This document shows, in pieces, positions 23,231-29,354 of a stretch of DNA of 29,405 bases. Under the pieces are notes generated by a model that saw nothing but the letters and a program-made list of their open reading frames with translations, ran no database searches and was not told the origin of the DNA. The DNA lies in NCBI GenBank assembly GCA_030613505.1, contig JAUWLW010000037.1, positions 1 to 29,405 of the forward strand, written 5' to 3'. This DNA comes from Candidatus Zixiibacteriota bacterium. Lineage in GTDB: Bacteria; RBG-13-66-14; B26-G2; WVWN01. How positions within the stretch are numbered: position 1 is the first letter of the stretch; the number at the start of each line of letters is the position of its first letter. Made by a program: the position numbers and the translations under genes.

Positions 23231-23896
23231 ATGAATCTCTTCGACGCCATCATAGAACCCGTAGGTGCCTGGGTCATGAACGTAATCTCGACGCTCGGCT
23301 ACGCCGGCGTCGTCGTTTGTATGGCCATCGAGAGCGCCTGCATCCCGCTGCCCTCCGAGATAATCATGCCGTTCGCGGGAAGCCTGGTGGCGACCGGCCG
23401 GTTCGACCTGTGGCTGGTCTCGCTGGCGGGCGCCTTCGGCTGCCTGGTGGGCTCTGTCGTCGCCTACGCGGCCGGCTACTACGGCGGCCGGCCCTTCATC
23501 CAGCGCTGGGGAAAGTGGATCCTCCTCTCGGAGCGCGAGCTCGCCTGGGCCGATTGGCTCTTCAATAAATACGGCTCGCCGACGGTCTTCATCGCGCGCT
23601 TGCTGCCGGTGATAAGGACTTTCATAAGCCTGCCGGCCGGCATCGCGCGGATGCCGTTCGGCAGGTTCTGCCTTTACAGCTTCGTGGGGTCGTTCCCCTG
23701 GTGCCTGGCGCTGGCGTACGTCGGCCTGAAAATGGGCGAGCGTTGGCACGACATCCGCGGGTACTTTCACAAGTTCGACCTCGTCATCGGCATCGTTATT
23801 CTTATCGGCATCGTCGCCTGGTTGTATTTACACTTCTCGCACGTGCGGAGGCGAAAGGCGCGGGCGGAAGCGGCCGGCGGCGACAAGAAAGATTAA
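23231..23896 (+). CDS. DedA family membrane protein
   Basis: 221 residues, with GGGAG just before ATG 23231. It carries the DedA (SNARE-associated/VTT) marks: IESACIPLPSEIIMPFAG near residue 35, the acidic E-x-x-P motif, a hydrophobic core, FIARLLPVIRTFISLPAGI (R-x-x-P-x-x-R-x-x-x-x-x-P-A-G) around residue 120-140, and a final membrane helix with a basic tail. DedA proteins act as proton-coupled lipid or small-cation flippases/transporters that recycle undecaprenyl phosphate or phospholipid. It follows the tagged exported protein by 25 bases and may be in the same transcript. Length is normal for the family. Confidence 0.92.
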   Translation: MNLFDAIIEPVGAWVMNVISTLGYAGVVVCMAIESACIPLPSEIIMPFAGSLVATGRFDLWLVSLAGAFGCLVGSVVAYAAGYYGGRPFIQRWGKWILLSERELAWADWLFNKYGSPTVFIARLLPVIRTFISLPAGIARMPFGRFCLYSFVGSFPWCLALAYVGLKMGERWHDIRGYFHKFDLVIGIVILIGIVAWLYLHFSHVRRRKARAEAAGGDKKD

Positions 23897-23981
23897 CGTG
23901 CGTTCCGAACACGCGCACATGTACTTGGCCCGCGGGTCGGCGGGGAAGGGGGGCGCCGCCGCGGCCCGGGCGGCGTGCTCG

Positions 23982-24057
23982 TCGCTTCGCCGCGAGCTGA
24001 GGATATGGTGTCGGCGCCTCGCCCGGAGGCTGCGAAGCGAACCGGCGCGCGAGGCGC
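23982..24057 (+). other. Interleaved inverted repeats with pseudoknot geometry, between the DedA and PseG-like genes
   Basis: TCGCTTCGC (23982-23990) pairs perfectly with GCGAAGCGA (24032-24040), and GCGCCTCGC (24014-24022) with GCGAGGCGC (24049-24057). The order A-B-A'-B' is that of an H-type pseudoknot. A weak 60-codon reading frame over 23898-24080 has no ribosome site and Arg/Ala-rich content, so I read the segment as non-coding. Function unknown; chance pairing in GC-rich DNA is possible. Confidence 0.35.
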
Positions 24058-24070
24058 ACCACTCGAGCGG

Positions 24071-24086
24071 GCGGCCTTAAGGCCGC
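24071..24086. terminator. Perfect palindrome hairpin, possible terminator
   Basis: GCGGCC, TTAA, GCCGC-containing arm GGCCGC: a 6-bp perfect stem with a four-base loop, followed by an AT-rich stretch TTAATAATTTATT but no pure T-run. It may end the operon upstream or work in both directions. Confidence 0.4.
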
Positions 24087-24102
24087 TTAATAATTTATTG
24101 TG

Positions 24103-25110
24103 ATGGATACCGTCTGGTTCCGAGTGGACGGCGGCCCGACTATCGGGCTGGGCCACGTGGGCCGCGTTACGGCGCTGGCGGCGGAGGCGGCGCGTCGCGG
24201 CGTTCGCTGCCGCTTCGCGTTGAACGACGACGAGACGGCGCGCGCGTTCGTCGCGAGCCGGGGCTTCGGCGACGTCGCGACCGTTACGCCGTCGCTCGAG
24301 GACGAAGTCGCGTTTTTAACGGACGCCGTCGGCGGCGCGCCGCTGGTTACGGACTTGCGCGGGAAGGACCCGTCGTTCTACCGGGGCCTGCGCGAAGGCG
24401 GCGTATGGGTGTGCGCCGTCGACGACATGGGCGAGGCCGTCGTCGCGCAACTCGTCCTGAACTGCGGCGCCGCGGAGCCGCCGCCGCAATACGAAGAGCT
24501 TTGGCCGCCGCAGCGTTTTCTCTTGGGGCCGCGGTACGTGCCGCTGCCGCCCGCCTACGCCGACGACCCGCCCGCCGCGGACGACCCGGGCCGGACGCGG
24601 CTGCTCATAACTTTCGGCGGCTCCGACGTCGACGATTATACCCGACTAGCCCTCGCGGCCCTCGCCGAGCTCGAGCCCGTCGACGTCGACCTGGTTTTGG
24701 GGCCGGCGTACCCCCACGTGGAGGCGGCGCGTGAGCTCGCGGCCGAAAGTCGCCACCGCGTCGACGTTCACGCGCCGGCGCGGGACATGCTGCCGCTGTA
24801 TCGCCGGGCCCGCGTCGCGCTGGCGGCCGGCGGCATCACGCAGTACGAGCTGCTGAGCCAGCGCGTTCCCACCGTCTCCGTCCCCCACGTCGCCCGCGAG
24901 AAGGCCGAAAGCGACGCCTTCGCGAAACGCGGCGCCGTGGTCACGTATGGCGTCGCGGAGCTACGGCCGGGGGGCGCCGTAATACGCGAAGTGCGCCGCC
25001 TGTGGGAGGACGACGAGCGCCGCCGGGCGATGGCGGAAGCGGGGCGCGCCCTCATCGACGGCCGCGGCGCCGCGCGTGTCCTCGACGCAATAATAGAGAT
25101 GGCCGCGTAA
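24103..25110 (+). CDS. PseG/SpsG-like nucleotide-sugar hydrolase or glycosyltransferase
   Basis: 335 residues from ATG 24103 (GTG 24100 just before). The N-terminus has WFRVDGGPTIGLGHVGRVTALA, the G-x-G-x-G-H-x-x-R loop of UDP-2,4-diacetamido-trideoxy-sugar hydrolase (PseG) and spore-coat SpsG proteins. Further marks are AVDDMGEAVVAQLVLN, RTRLLITFGGSDVDD and the C-terminal nucleotide-binding block RVALAAGGITQYELLSQRVPTV. PseG removes UDP from a sugar during pseudaminic acid formation, so a role in surface sugar synthesis is likely. No other Pse genes are nearby, so the exact substrate is open. The next gene starts four bases after its stop. Confidence 0.82.
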   Translation: MDTVWFRVDGGPTIGLGHVGRVTALAAEAARRGVRCRFALNDDETARAFVASRGFGDVATVTPSLEDEVAFLTDAVGGAPLVTDLRGKDPSFYRGLREGGVWVCAVDDMGEAVVAQLVLNCGAAEPPPQYEELWPPQRFLLGPRYVPLPPAYADDPPAADDPGRTRLLITFGGSDVDDYTRLALAALAELEPVDVDLVLGPAYPHVEAARELAAESRHRVDVHAPARDMLPLYRRARVALAAGGITQYELLSQRVPTVSVPHVAREKAESDAFAKRGAVVTYGVAELRPGGAVIREVRRLWEDDERRRAMAEAGRALIDGRGAARVLDAIIEMAA

Positions 25111-25114
25111 CGGT

Positions 25115-25984
25115 ATGTTGGCCGAGATAGAAACAGCGCTCGGCAAGGGCGCCGCGCGAGCGGTGGCGGCTAGGCCGGCGGTTACGTTAGCCGACGAGGT
25201 TTACGCCCGGGCGCTGGCGGCGCTGTGCCGGGAACGCGGGTGGCGCCTCCACCCGTGGGCGGGCGGCGAGCCGCCGTCGCCGGACCTTCCGCCGGAAACC
25301 GTTTTGGTAACGCCCGGGCCCGGGCTGACGGGGGAGTTCGCCCTCGCCGCGGACGATTATTATTGCGAGGCGCCGGCGCCGATGACCCTCGGCGAGCTCG
25401 AGGGGAAGCTTGAGGGGACGCCGCTGTGGCTGCCGTTCGCGGCGCCGGCCGGCGCGGCGACGGCGCTGGGCGAATTAGTCGCGCGGTACCCGGCCAACGC
25501 GTTCGCGCCGGCGTACGGCGAGCTCCATCGCCTTCTCTTCGGCCTTTCTTTCGTAAACGACGACGGCGAGCTGGTGTCGACGGGCCGCAGGACGATAAAG
25601 GGCGTCGCCGGCTACGACTTATCCAAGCTCTTCTTGGGCTCGCGCGGTAGCGCCGGCCTGATAACGCGCGTGCGGCTCCGCCTATTCCGGCGCCCGGCGG
25701 AAGCGGTTTTTTGGCGCACGCGGGGCGCAACGCCGGGCGACGCGGCTTCGGGAGGGCGTGTTTGCCGGCTCGAGGCGGACGGCGAGACGCTGCTCTACGC
25801 CGACGGCCACCCGGGCGACGTCGACGCTGCCGCGGAACGGCTCCGGCGCGCGATGCCGGACCTGGCCGAGGTATCCCGCGGCGACGCCGCCAGCCGCGAT
25901 TTCGCCGCGGCCGTAGCCGCGCTGCCGTACCGGCCGCCCGCCGAACCTCCCGCCGCGCCGGCGTTCTCCGATTTATTTATTTAA
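25115..25984 (+). CDS. GlcE-like FAD-binding protein (glycolate oxidase accessory subunit type)
   Basis: 289 residues. The middle is an FAD-binding type 4 (PCMH) domain of the GlcE kind: FGLSFVNDDGELVSTGRRTI, then KGVAGYDLSKLFLGSRGSAG and LITRVRLRLFRRPA, the strongly conserved GlcE blocks. The N-terminal segment, which in GlcE forms the first FAD loop (P-x-G-x-G), is represented by LPFAAPAGAATALGE and looks divergent. The whole is shorter than the roughly 350 residues of E. coli GlcE. GlcE works with GlcD and GlcF to oxidise glycolate or D-lactate, but no such genes are near. It may be a remnant or a solo enzyme. It forms a pair with the PseG-like gene and is followed by a terminator. Confidence 0.78.
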   Translation: MLAEIETALGKGAARAVAARPAVTLADEVYARALAALCRERGWRLHPWAGGEPPSPDLPPETVLVTPGPGLTGEFALAADDYYCEAPAPMTLGELEGKLEGTPLWLPFAAPAGAATALGELVARYPANAFAPAYGELHRLLFGLSFVNDDGELVSTGRRTIKGVAGYDLSKLFLGSRGSAGLITRVRLRLFRRPAEAVFWRTRGATPGDAASGGRVCRLEADGETLLYADGHPGDVDAAAERLRRAMPDLAEVSRGDAASRDFAAAVAALPYRPPAEPPAAPAFSDLFI

Positions 25985-26008
25985 GCCGGCAACTTCGGGG
26001 CCGGTTTT
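25983..26008 (+). terminator. Rho-independent terminator after the GlcE-like gene
   Basis: CCGGC (25986-25990) pairs with GCCGG (26000-26004), extended outward by G-T and A-T pairs to eight in total, and ends in TTTT. Overlaps the stop codon. Confidence 0.7.
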
Positions 26009-26036
26009 ACGTATTTATTATTGAGGAGAGGCGGGA

Positions 26037-26660
26037 GTGGTTTGCCCTCACCTCGATTTATTCGCCGCTATGGAAGCCGCGGTATCCGCAAATGAAGCCG
26101 ACGCCGACAGCGCCCTCGCGCAACGCGCGGCCGCGGGTGACGAGACCTCGTTCGAAGACCTCGTCAACAAATATAGCCGCCGCATATTGGACTATTGCCG
26201 GCGGCTGGTAGGCGACGCTACCGTAGCCGAGGACCTGGCGCAAGAAACTTTCGTAAAATTTTACCTCGGCCTATCCGGCTTTGACCCCTACAAGCGCGTT
26301 TCTCCCTATTTATATCGTATCGCTCACAACCACTGTCTCGATTGGCTCCGCAAGAAGAGGGTGCCGACGGTCCCGCTGGTTTGGGAAGATGAAGAGGGGC
26401 GAGGACTCCGGGAGGCGGACGTGCCGGACCGGACGCTGGCGCCGGACGAACTCGTCGAACGGCTCGAGGTTCGGCAGGTGATCGACGACGCGCTGGCGGC
26501 GCTCCCGCCGACGTACCGCGGCGCGCTCATTATGCGGCACCGCGAGGGGATGTCGTACGAGGAAATTGCGGAGGCGCTCGAGATGCCGCTCGGGACCGTG
26601 AAGGCGCGCATCCACCGCGGCCGCGAAAAGCTGCAACAAAAACTGGCAAAATACGTATGA
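26037..26660 (+). CDS. ECF-type RNA polymerase sigma factor
   Basis: 207 residues from GTG 26037 with GAGGAG 8 bases upstream. Region 2 is SFEDLVNKYSRRILDYCRRL, then DATVAEDLAQETFVKFYL (the conserved D-A-E-D-x-x-Q-E-x-F block) and YLYRIAHNHCLDWLRKK, which melts and reads the -10 box. Region 4 is ALPPTYRGALIMRHREGMSY, then EEIAEALEMPLGTVKARIHR, a helix-turn-helix for the -35 box. An acidic linker of about 40 residues separates the regions. The next gene is a zinc-finger anti-sigma factor, so activity is probably held by that partner until an envelope signal arrives. Likely target: this operon and the envelope genes it controls. Confidence 0.93.
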   Translation: MVCPHLDLFAAMEAAVSANEADADSALAQRAAAGDETSFEDLVNKYSRRILDYCRRLVGDATVAEDLAQETFVKFYLGLSGFDPYKRVSPYLYRIAHNHCLDWLRKKRVPTVPLVWEDEEGRGLREADVPDRTLAPDELVERLEVRQVIDDALAALPPTYRGALIMRHREGMSYEEIAEALEMPLGTVKARIHRGREKLQQKLAKYV

Positions 26661-26677
26661 GATAATGGAGAACGACG

Positions 26678-27277
26678 ATGGCGGAAAAATGCCCGAAAAT
26701 TAAAGGTTTGATGCACGCGGCGCTCGACGGCGAGCTTGACGCGGAAGCGCGGGTCCGTTTCGACGAGCATCTCGCCGCTTGCCCGCGGTGTCGGCGCGAG
26801 TACGAGGTTTTGACGGGGGCGGTTGCCGCGTTCGAGGCCGCGCCCCGGCTCGAGCCCTCGTCCGACTTCGCGGCGAGCGTAATGAATCGTGCCCGCCTCG
26901 CGAAAAGCCGCCAGGCCCGCGTCCGGCGTGCGTTCGCGCGCGTTACGATAGCCGCGTCCGCCGCGGCGGCCGCGGCTGCGGCCGGCGCGTGGGCGTGGTT
27001 ATTCAAACCGGCGCTCGGGGCCGCGGCGGCCGGGGCTTTTAACGGCCTGGTGACGGCTGTGGTCGACTACTGGAAGGTCGCCCGGGCCCTCGCCGTCCCG
27101 GCGGACGTGATTGGGAAGCTCGCCTCGGCGCTGGGGTCGGCGGGTTCGCAGCTCGCCTGGGAAGGGCTCAAGTCATCGTCGCCGGTTTACGCGGGCGCGT
27201 TCGTCGCCGTCGCGTTCTTCTACCTGGTGTGGCGCGTCGGCTCTCGGGCCGCGGCGCCGCTGGTACGGATCATATAA
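26678..27277 (+). CDS. Zinc-finger (ZAS-type) anti-sigma factor
   Basis: 199 residues, starting 18 bases after the sigma gene, with GGAG before the ATG. The N-terminal domain holds C5 and then H31, C35 and C38 in HLAACPRC, the zinc-binding anti-sigma motif (H-x3-C-x2-C). Membrane segments lie at about 88-108 and 168-185. The N-terminal domain should face the cytoplasm and hold the ECF sigma factor; the loop between the two helices is short and Ala-rich and could sense the envelope. It is one of the clearest partner assignments in the window. Confidence 0.88.
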   Translation: MAEKCPKIKGLMHAALDGELDAEARVRFDEHLAACPRCRREYEVLTGAVAAFEAAPRLEPSSDFAASVMNRARLAKSRQARVRRAFARVTIAASAAAAAAAAGAWAWLFKPALGAAAAGAFNGLVTAVVDYWKVARALAVPADVIGKLASALGSAGSQLAWEGLKSSSPVYAGAFVAVAFFYLVWRVGSRAAAPLVRII

Positions 27278-27316
27278 AAGCTTTTTTATTCCCGATCTTT
27301 AATTAAGGAGAGAAAA

Positions 27317-28420
27317 ATGAAAGCGCTATTGCCTATCACGGTCCTCCTAACGCTGAACTTGGCCTTCGTCGCGGCGCAGCCCGCTCTCGCGCAGGAGCCC
27401 GAGACGGCGGCCGCGGCGACCGCGGCGACCGGCGAAACGGCCGCCACGGCCGAGACCGCGGCGACGGGCGAAACGGCGCTCGCGGAGCCGCGCGTGAAAG
27501 TTGAAGTGCGTTGCGAGGAGGGCGACGGCGAGGACCGCGTAGCCTTCGGGCAGGACCTCGTTATAGAAGAGGGGGAAGTCGTGGAAGGCGACGCCGTATG
27601 CATCGGCGGTAACATGACCGTCAGGGGAACGGTGAACGGCGACGTCGTGTGCATCGGCGGCCACCTCCGCGTCGAACCCACCGCCGTCATCTGCTGCGAC
27701 GCGGTGAGCGTGGGCGGCACCGCGGACATCTCGCCCCAGGCCGAGGTCGGCGGCGAGCGAGTGAGCGTCGAGGGCGACATCCCCGGCCTGAAAGGCCTTA
27801 AGTGGTTCGGCGTACTGGGCGAAGCCGCGAGCGACCTCTCCAAGCGGATCGTGGAAGTGGTGAAGGAGGTCGTCTTCTTCGGCTTCCTGATGTTGGTCGC
27901 GCTCTTGCTCACGGTGTTCCTGCCCCGTCAGTTCGGCCGCGTCGACGAGCACCTCGACGGCGACTTCCCGCGCTCGGCGCTGCTGGGCGTGGGGATAATG
28001 ATCCTGTTGCCGGTGGCGCTGGTCTTCATGGCTGTATCCATCATCGGCATCCCGTTGATTCCCATAGTAATACTCGCCGCCGTCGTGGCGATATTCGTCG
28101 GCTACGTCGTGATGGCGCGGATAATAGGCCGCCGGCTCGTCGGCGAGAAGCACGTTATGTTCCAGATCTTCATCGGCCTGCTCCTGCTGCACGGTGCCGC
28201 GCTTCTGGGCGACATAATCGCGTTGCCGGGCGGCCCGATGGAGACGATCGGCGGCATATTCACCGGCGTCGGCAAGATAATCTTCATCGCCGCCTCCGGG
28301 ATAGGCATGGGCGCCGTCGTCTACTCGCGCTTCGGCAAGCGGACCCTCGCGGAGACGGAGGCCGCGCGCGAGGCGAAGAAGAACAACAATAAAACCTCCC
28401 CTCCCGCGAAAGCCGGGTAG
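27317..28420 (+). CDS. Bactofilin-like polymer-forming domain fused to membrane helices
   Basis: 367 residues with AAGGAGA before ATG 27317. Signal peptide residues 1 to about 25, ending ALAQ. Residues about 28-56 are a low-complexity Thr/Ala/Glu repeat of the type TAATGETA. About 65-145 is a right-handed beta-helix of short turns: GDAVCIGGNMTVRGTVNGDV, then VCIGGHLRVEPTA and AVSVGGTADISPQA, as in bactofilin/polymer-forming proteins. The last part has five or so membrane segments and a basic tail. Proteins of this layout (beta-helix, then membrane region) often follow an ECF sigma/anti-sigma pair, so it is the likely output or sensor of that system. Whether it polymerises outside the membrane is inference. 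A terminator follows. Confidence 0.82.
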   Translation: MKALLPITVLLTLNLAFVAAQPALAQEPETAAAATAATGETAATAETAATGETALAEPRVKVEVRCEEGDGEDRVAFGQDLVIEEGEVVEGDAVCIGGNMTVRGTVNGDVVCIGGHLRVEPTAVICCDAVSVGGTADISPQAEVGGERVSVEGDIPGLKGLKWFGVLGEAASDLSKRIVEVVKEVVFFGFLMLVALLLTVFLPRQFGRVDEHLDGDFPRSALLGVGIMILLPVALVFMAVSIIGIPLIPIVILAAVVAIFVGYVVMARIIGRRLVGEKHVMFQIFIGLLLLHGAALLGDIIALPGGPMETIGGIFTGVGKIIFIAASGIGMGAVVYSRFGKRTLAETEAAREAKKNNNKTSPPAKAG

Positions 28421-28441
28421 ATCTGCAAGGGGACGTTTGAG

Positions 28442-28468
28442 AACCCGGCCGCAAGGCCGGGTTTTTTT
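28442..28468 (+). terminator. Rho-independent terminator after the ECF operon
   Basis: AACCCGGCC (28442-28450) and GGCCGGGTT (28455-28463) form a perfect 9-bp stem with loop GCAA, followed by a T-run to 28468. Confidence 0.9.
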
Positions 28469-28505
28469 CGGGCCGTTTTGCGTAGCGTCGCGCGCGAATA
28501 CGTCT

Positions 28506-28551
28506 TATACTGAGTGGAGAAATAATCCGGCGTTAAGGGAAGCGAGGAGGT
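28506..28551 (+). promoter_or_regulatory. Putative -10 box and strong ribosome site for the small exported protein
   Basis: TATACT at 28506-28511 is a good -10 box, with no convincing -35 box at 17 bases. AGGAGGT at 28545-28551, 6 bases before ATG 28558, is a near-perfect ribosome binding site, as for the tagged gene at 463. Confidence 0.4.
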
Positions 28552-28557
28552 ATTAAC

Positions 28558-29199
28558 ATGAAAAAGCTGACTCTTTTAATAATCCCATTTGCGGCGCTCG
28601 CGGCTTTCACCGGCGCGGCGGGAGCGACGGGCGTTCAGGTTACGGTCGACAACGGCTCCACGCAGAACCTGTTCCCGTGGTGGCCCATGGCCTTCCCGAG
28701 CGGCTGCCGCATCCAGATGCTCTTCGACCGGGAGGCCATCGACTACGCCGGCGCGGTGAACGAGTTCGAGCTGCAGAAGAGTTCGGCCGCGACGAGCACG
28801 TACGCCGGCGCGAAGTTCTACCTCTGCCATACGAGCCTGTCCGCTTTGACGACCAACTTCCAAAACAACTACGGCGGCAACACCCCCGCGCTCGTGGCCT
28901 CGTTCTCGAGCTACAACCTGCCGCCGCGCAGCGGCTTCTATCCGGTCCCGATGGCGACGACCTTCGCCTACAACAACGTCGACAACCTCATCCTGGAGAT
29001 AACGTACGAGAGCAGCTCGGGCGCCGGCGCGGGGCTGTACTGCGGCAGCATGTCGACGCACCACCGCTGCTTCGGTCGCGGCAGCTCCGCGGAGAGCGGG
29101 ACCGTCGACTACTGGGGCTACAACGCGCGCCTCTCGTTCTCGTATTACCCCGGCGTAGCGCCGGCCTCCCTCGGCCGCGTGAAGGCTTTGTTCCGGTAA
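28558..29199 (+). CDS. Small exported protein with beta-rich domain and C-terminal SLGRVKALFR tag
   Basis: 213 residues. Sec signal peptide residues 1 to about 22 (Lys-Lys, hydrophobic core, ending AAGA). The mature part is rich in Ser, Tyr, Asn and Gly and looks all-beta: VQVTVDNGSTQNLFPWWPMA, FELQKSSAATSTYAGAKFYL, NVDNLILEITYESSSG, and YWGYNARLSFSYYP near the end. This carries the feel of carbohydrate-binding or jelly-roll surface domains found in exported proteins of related phyla, but I cannot name a family. Four Cys could form two disulfides. It ends SLGRVKALFR after GVAPA. It stands alone between terminators with a strong ribosome site, so it may be highly expressed. Confidence 0.82.
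   Translation: MKKLTLLIIPFAALAAFTGAAGATGVQVTVDNGSTQNLFPWWPMAFPSGCRIQMLFDREAIDYAGAVNEFELQKSSAATSTYAGAKFYLCHTSLSALTTNFQNNYGGNTPALVASFSSYNLPPRSGFYPVPMATTFAYNNVDNLILEITYESSSGAGAGLYCGSMSTHHRCFGRGSSAESGTVDYWGYNARLSFSYYPGVAPASLGRVKALFR
29167..29199 (+). other. C-terminal tag SLGRVKALFR, copy 4
   Basis: Last ten codons plus TAA, identical in protein sequence to copy 1 but with different codons (GTG for Val, GCT for Ala, TTG for Leu, CGG for Arg). Confidence 0.85.
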
Positions 29200-29218
29200 C
29201 CGCCGCGGCGCCGTTTTT

Positions 29219-29251
29219 GTAGGGGCGACCGGCGAGTCGCCCCTACTTTTT
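29219..29251 (+). terminator. Long palindromic terminator, first of two in tandem
   Basis: GTAGGGGCGAC (29219-29229) and GTCGCCCCTAC (29236-29246) form a perfect 11-bp stem with a six-base loop, with T-runs on both sides (TTTTT before, TTTTT after), so it can end transcription on either strand. The GTAGGGGCGAC-type palindrome resembles dispersed intergenic repeats I have seen in uncultured bacteria, but copy number here cannot be judged. Confidence 0.8.
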
Positions 29252-29258
29252 CTCTGCG

Positions 29259-29285
29259 GGTCGGCCTTCGCGCCGGTCTTTTTTT
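29259..29285 (+). terminator. Second tandem terminator
   Basis: GGTCGGC (29259-29265) and GCCGGTC (29272-29278) form a 7-bp stem with two G-T pairs around CTTCGC, followed by seven T. Confidence 0.75.
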
Positions 29286-29307
29286 GTTTTAACTATTTGT
29301 TATTTTC

Positions 29308-29346
29308 TGCTATAGTTAGTATTAGAGGGCAGTAGCCCGAGGAGGT
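29308..29346 (+). promoter_or_regulatory. Extended -10 promoter and strong ribosome site for the last gene
   Basis: TGCTATAGT at 29308-29316 is an extended -10 box, in an AT-rich stretch, with a weak TTTAAC 17 bases upstream. GAGGAGGT at 29339-29346 is 8 bases before ATG 29355. The layout repeats that of the tagged gene at 463. Confidence 0.5.
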
Positions 29347-29354
29347 AAAGGGAA

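Noticed and set aside
23898-24080. A 60-residue reading frame between the DedA and PseG-like genes.
   Set aside because: No ribosome site, no domain, Arg/Ala-rich, and it covers the palindromic stretch, so a non-coding reading is better.
29167-29199. That the tag is a T9SS, PEP-CTERM, LPXTG or MYXO-CTERM signal.
   Set aside because: T9SS tails are long Ig-like domains; PEP-CTERM, LPXTG and MYXO-CTERM have a membrane helix after the motif. Here there is no helix and the motif is the last ten residues.
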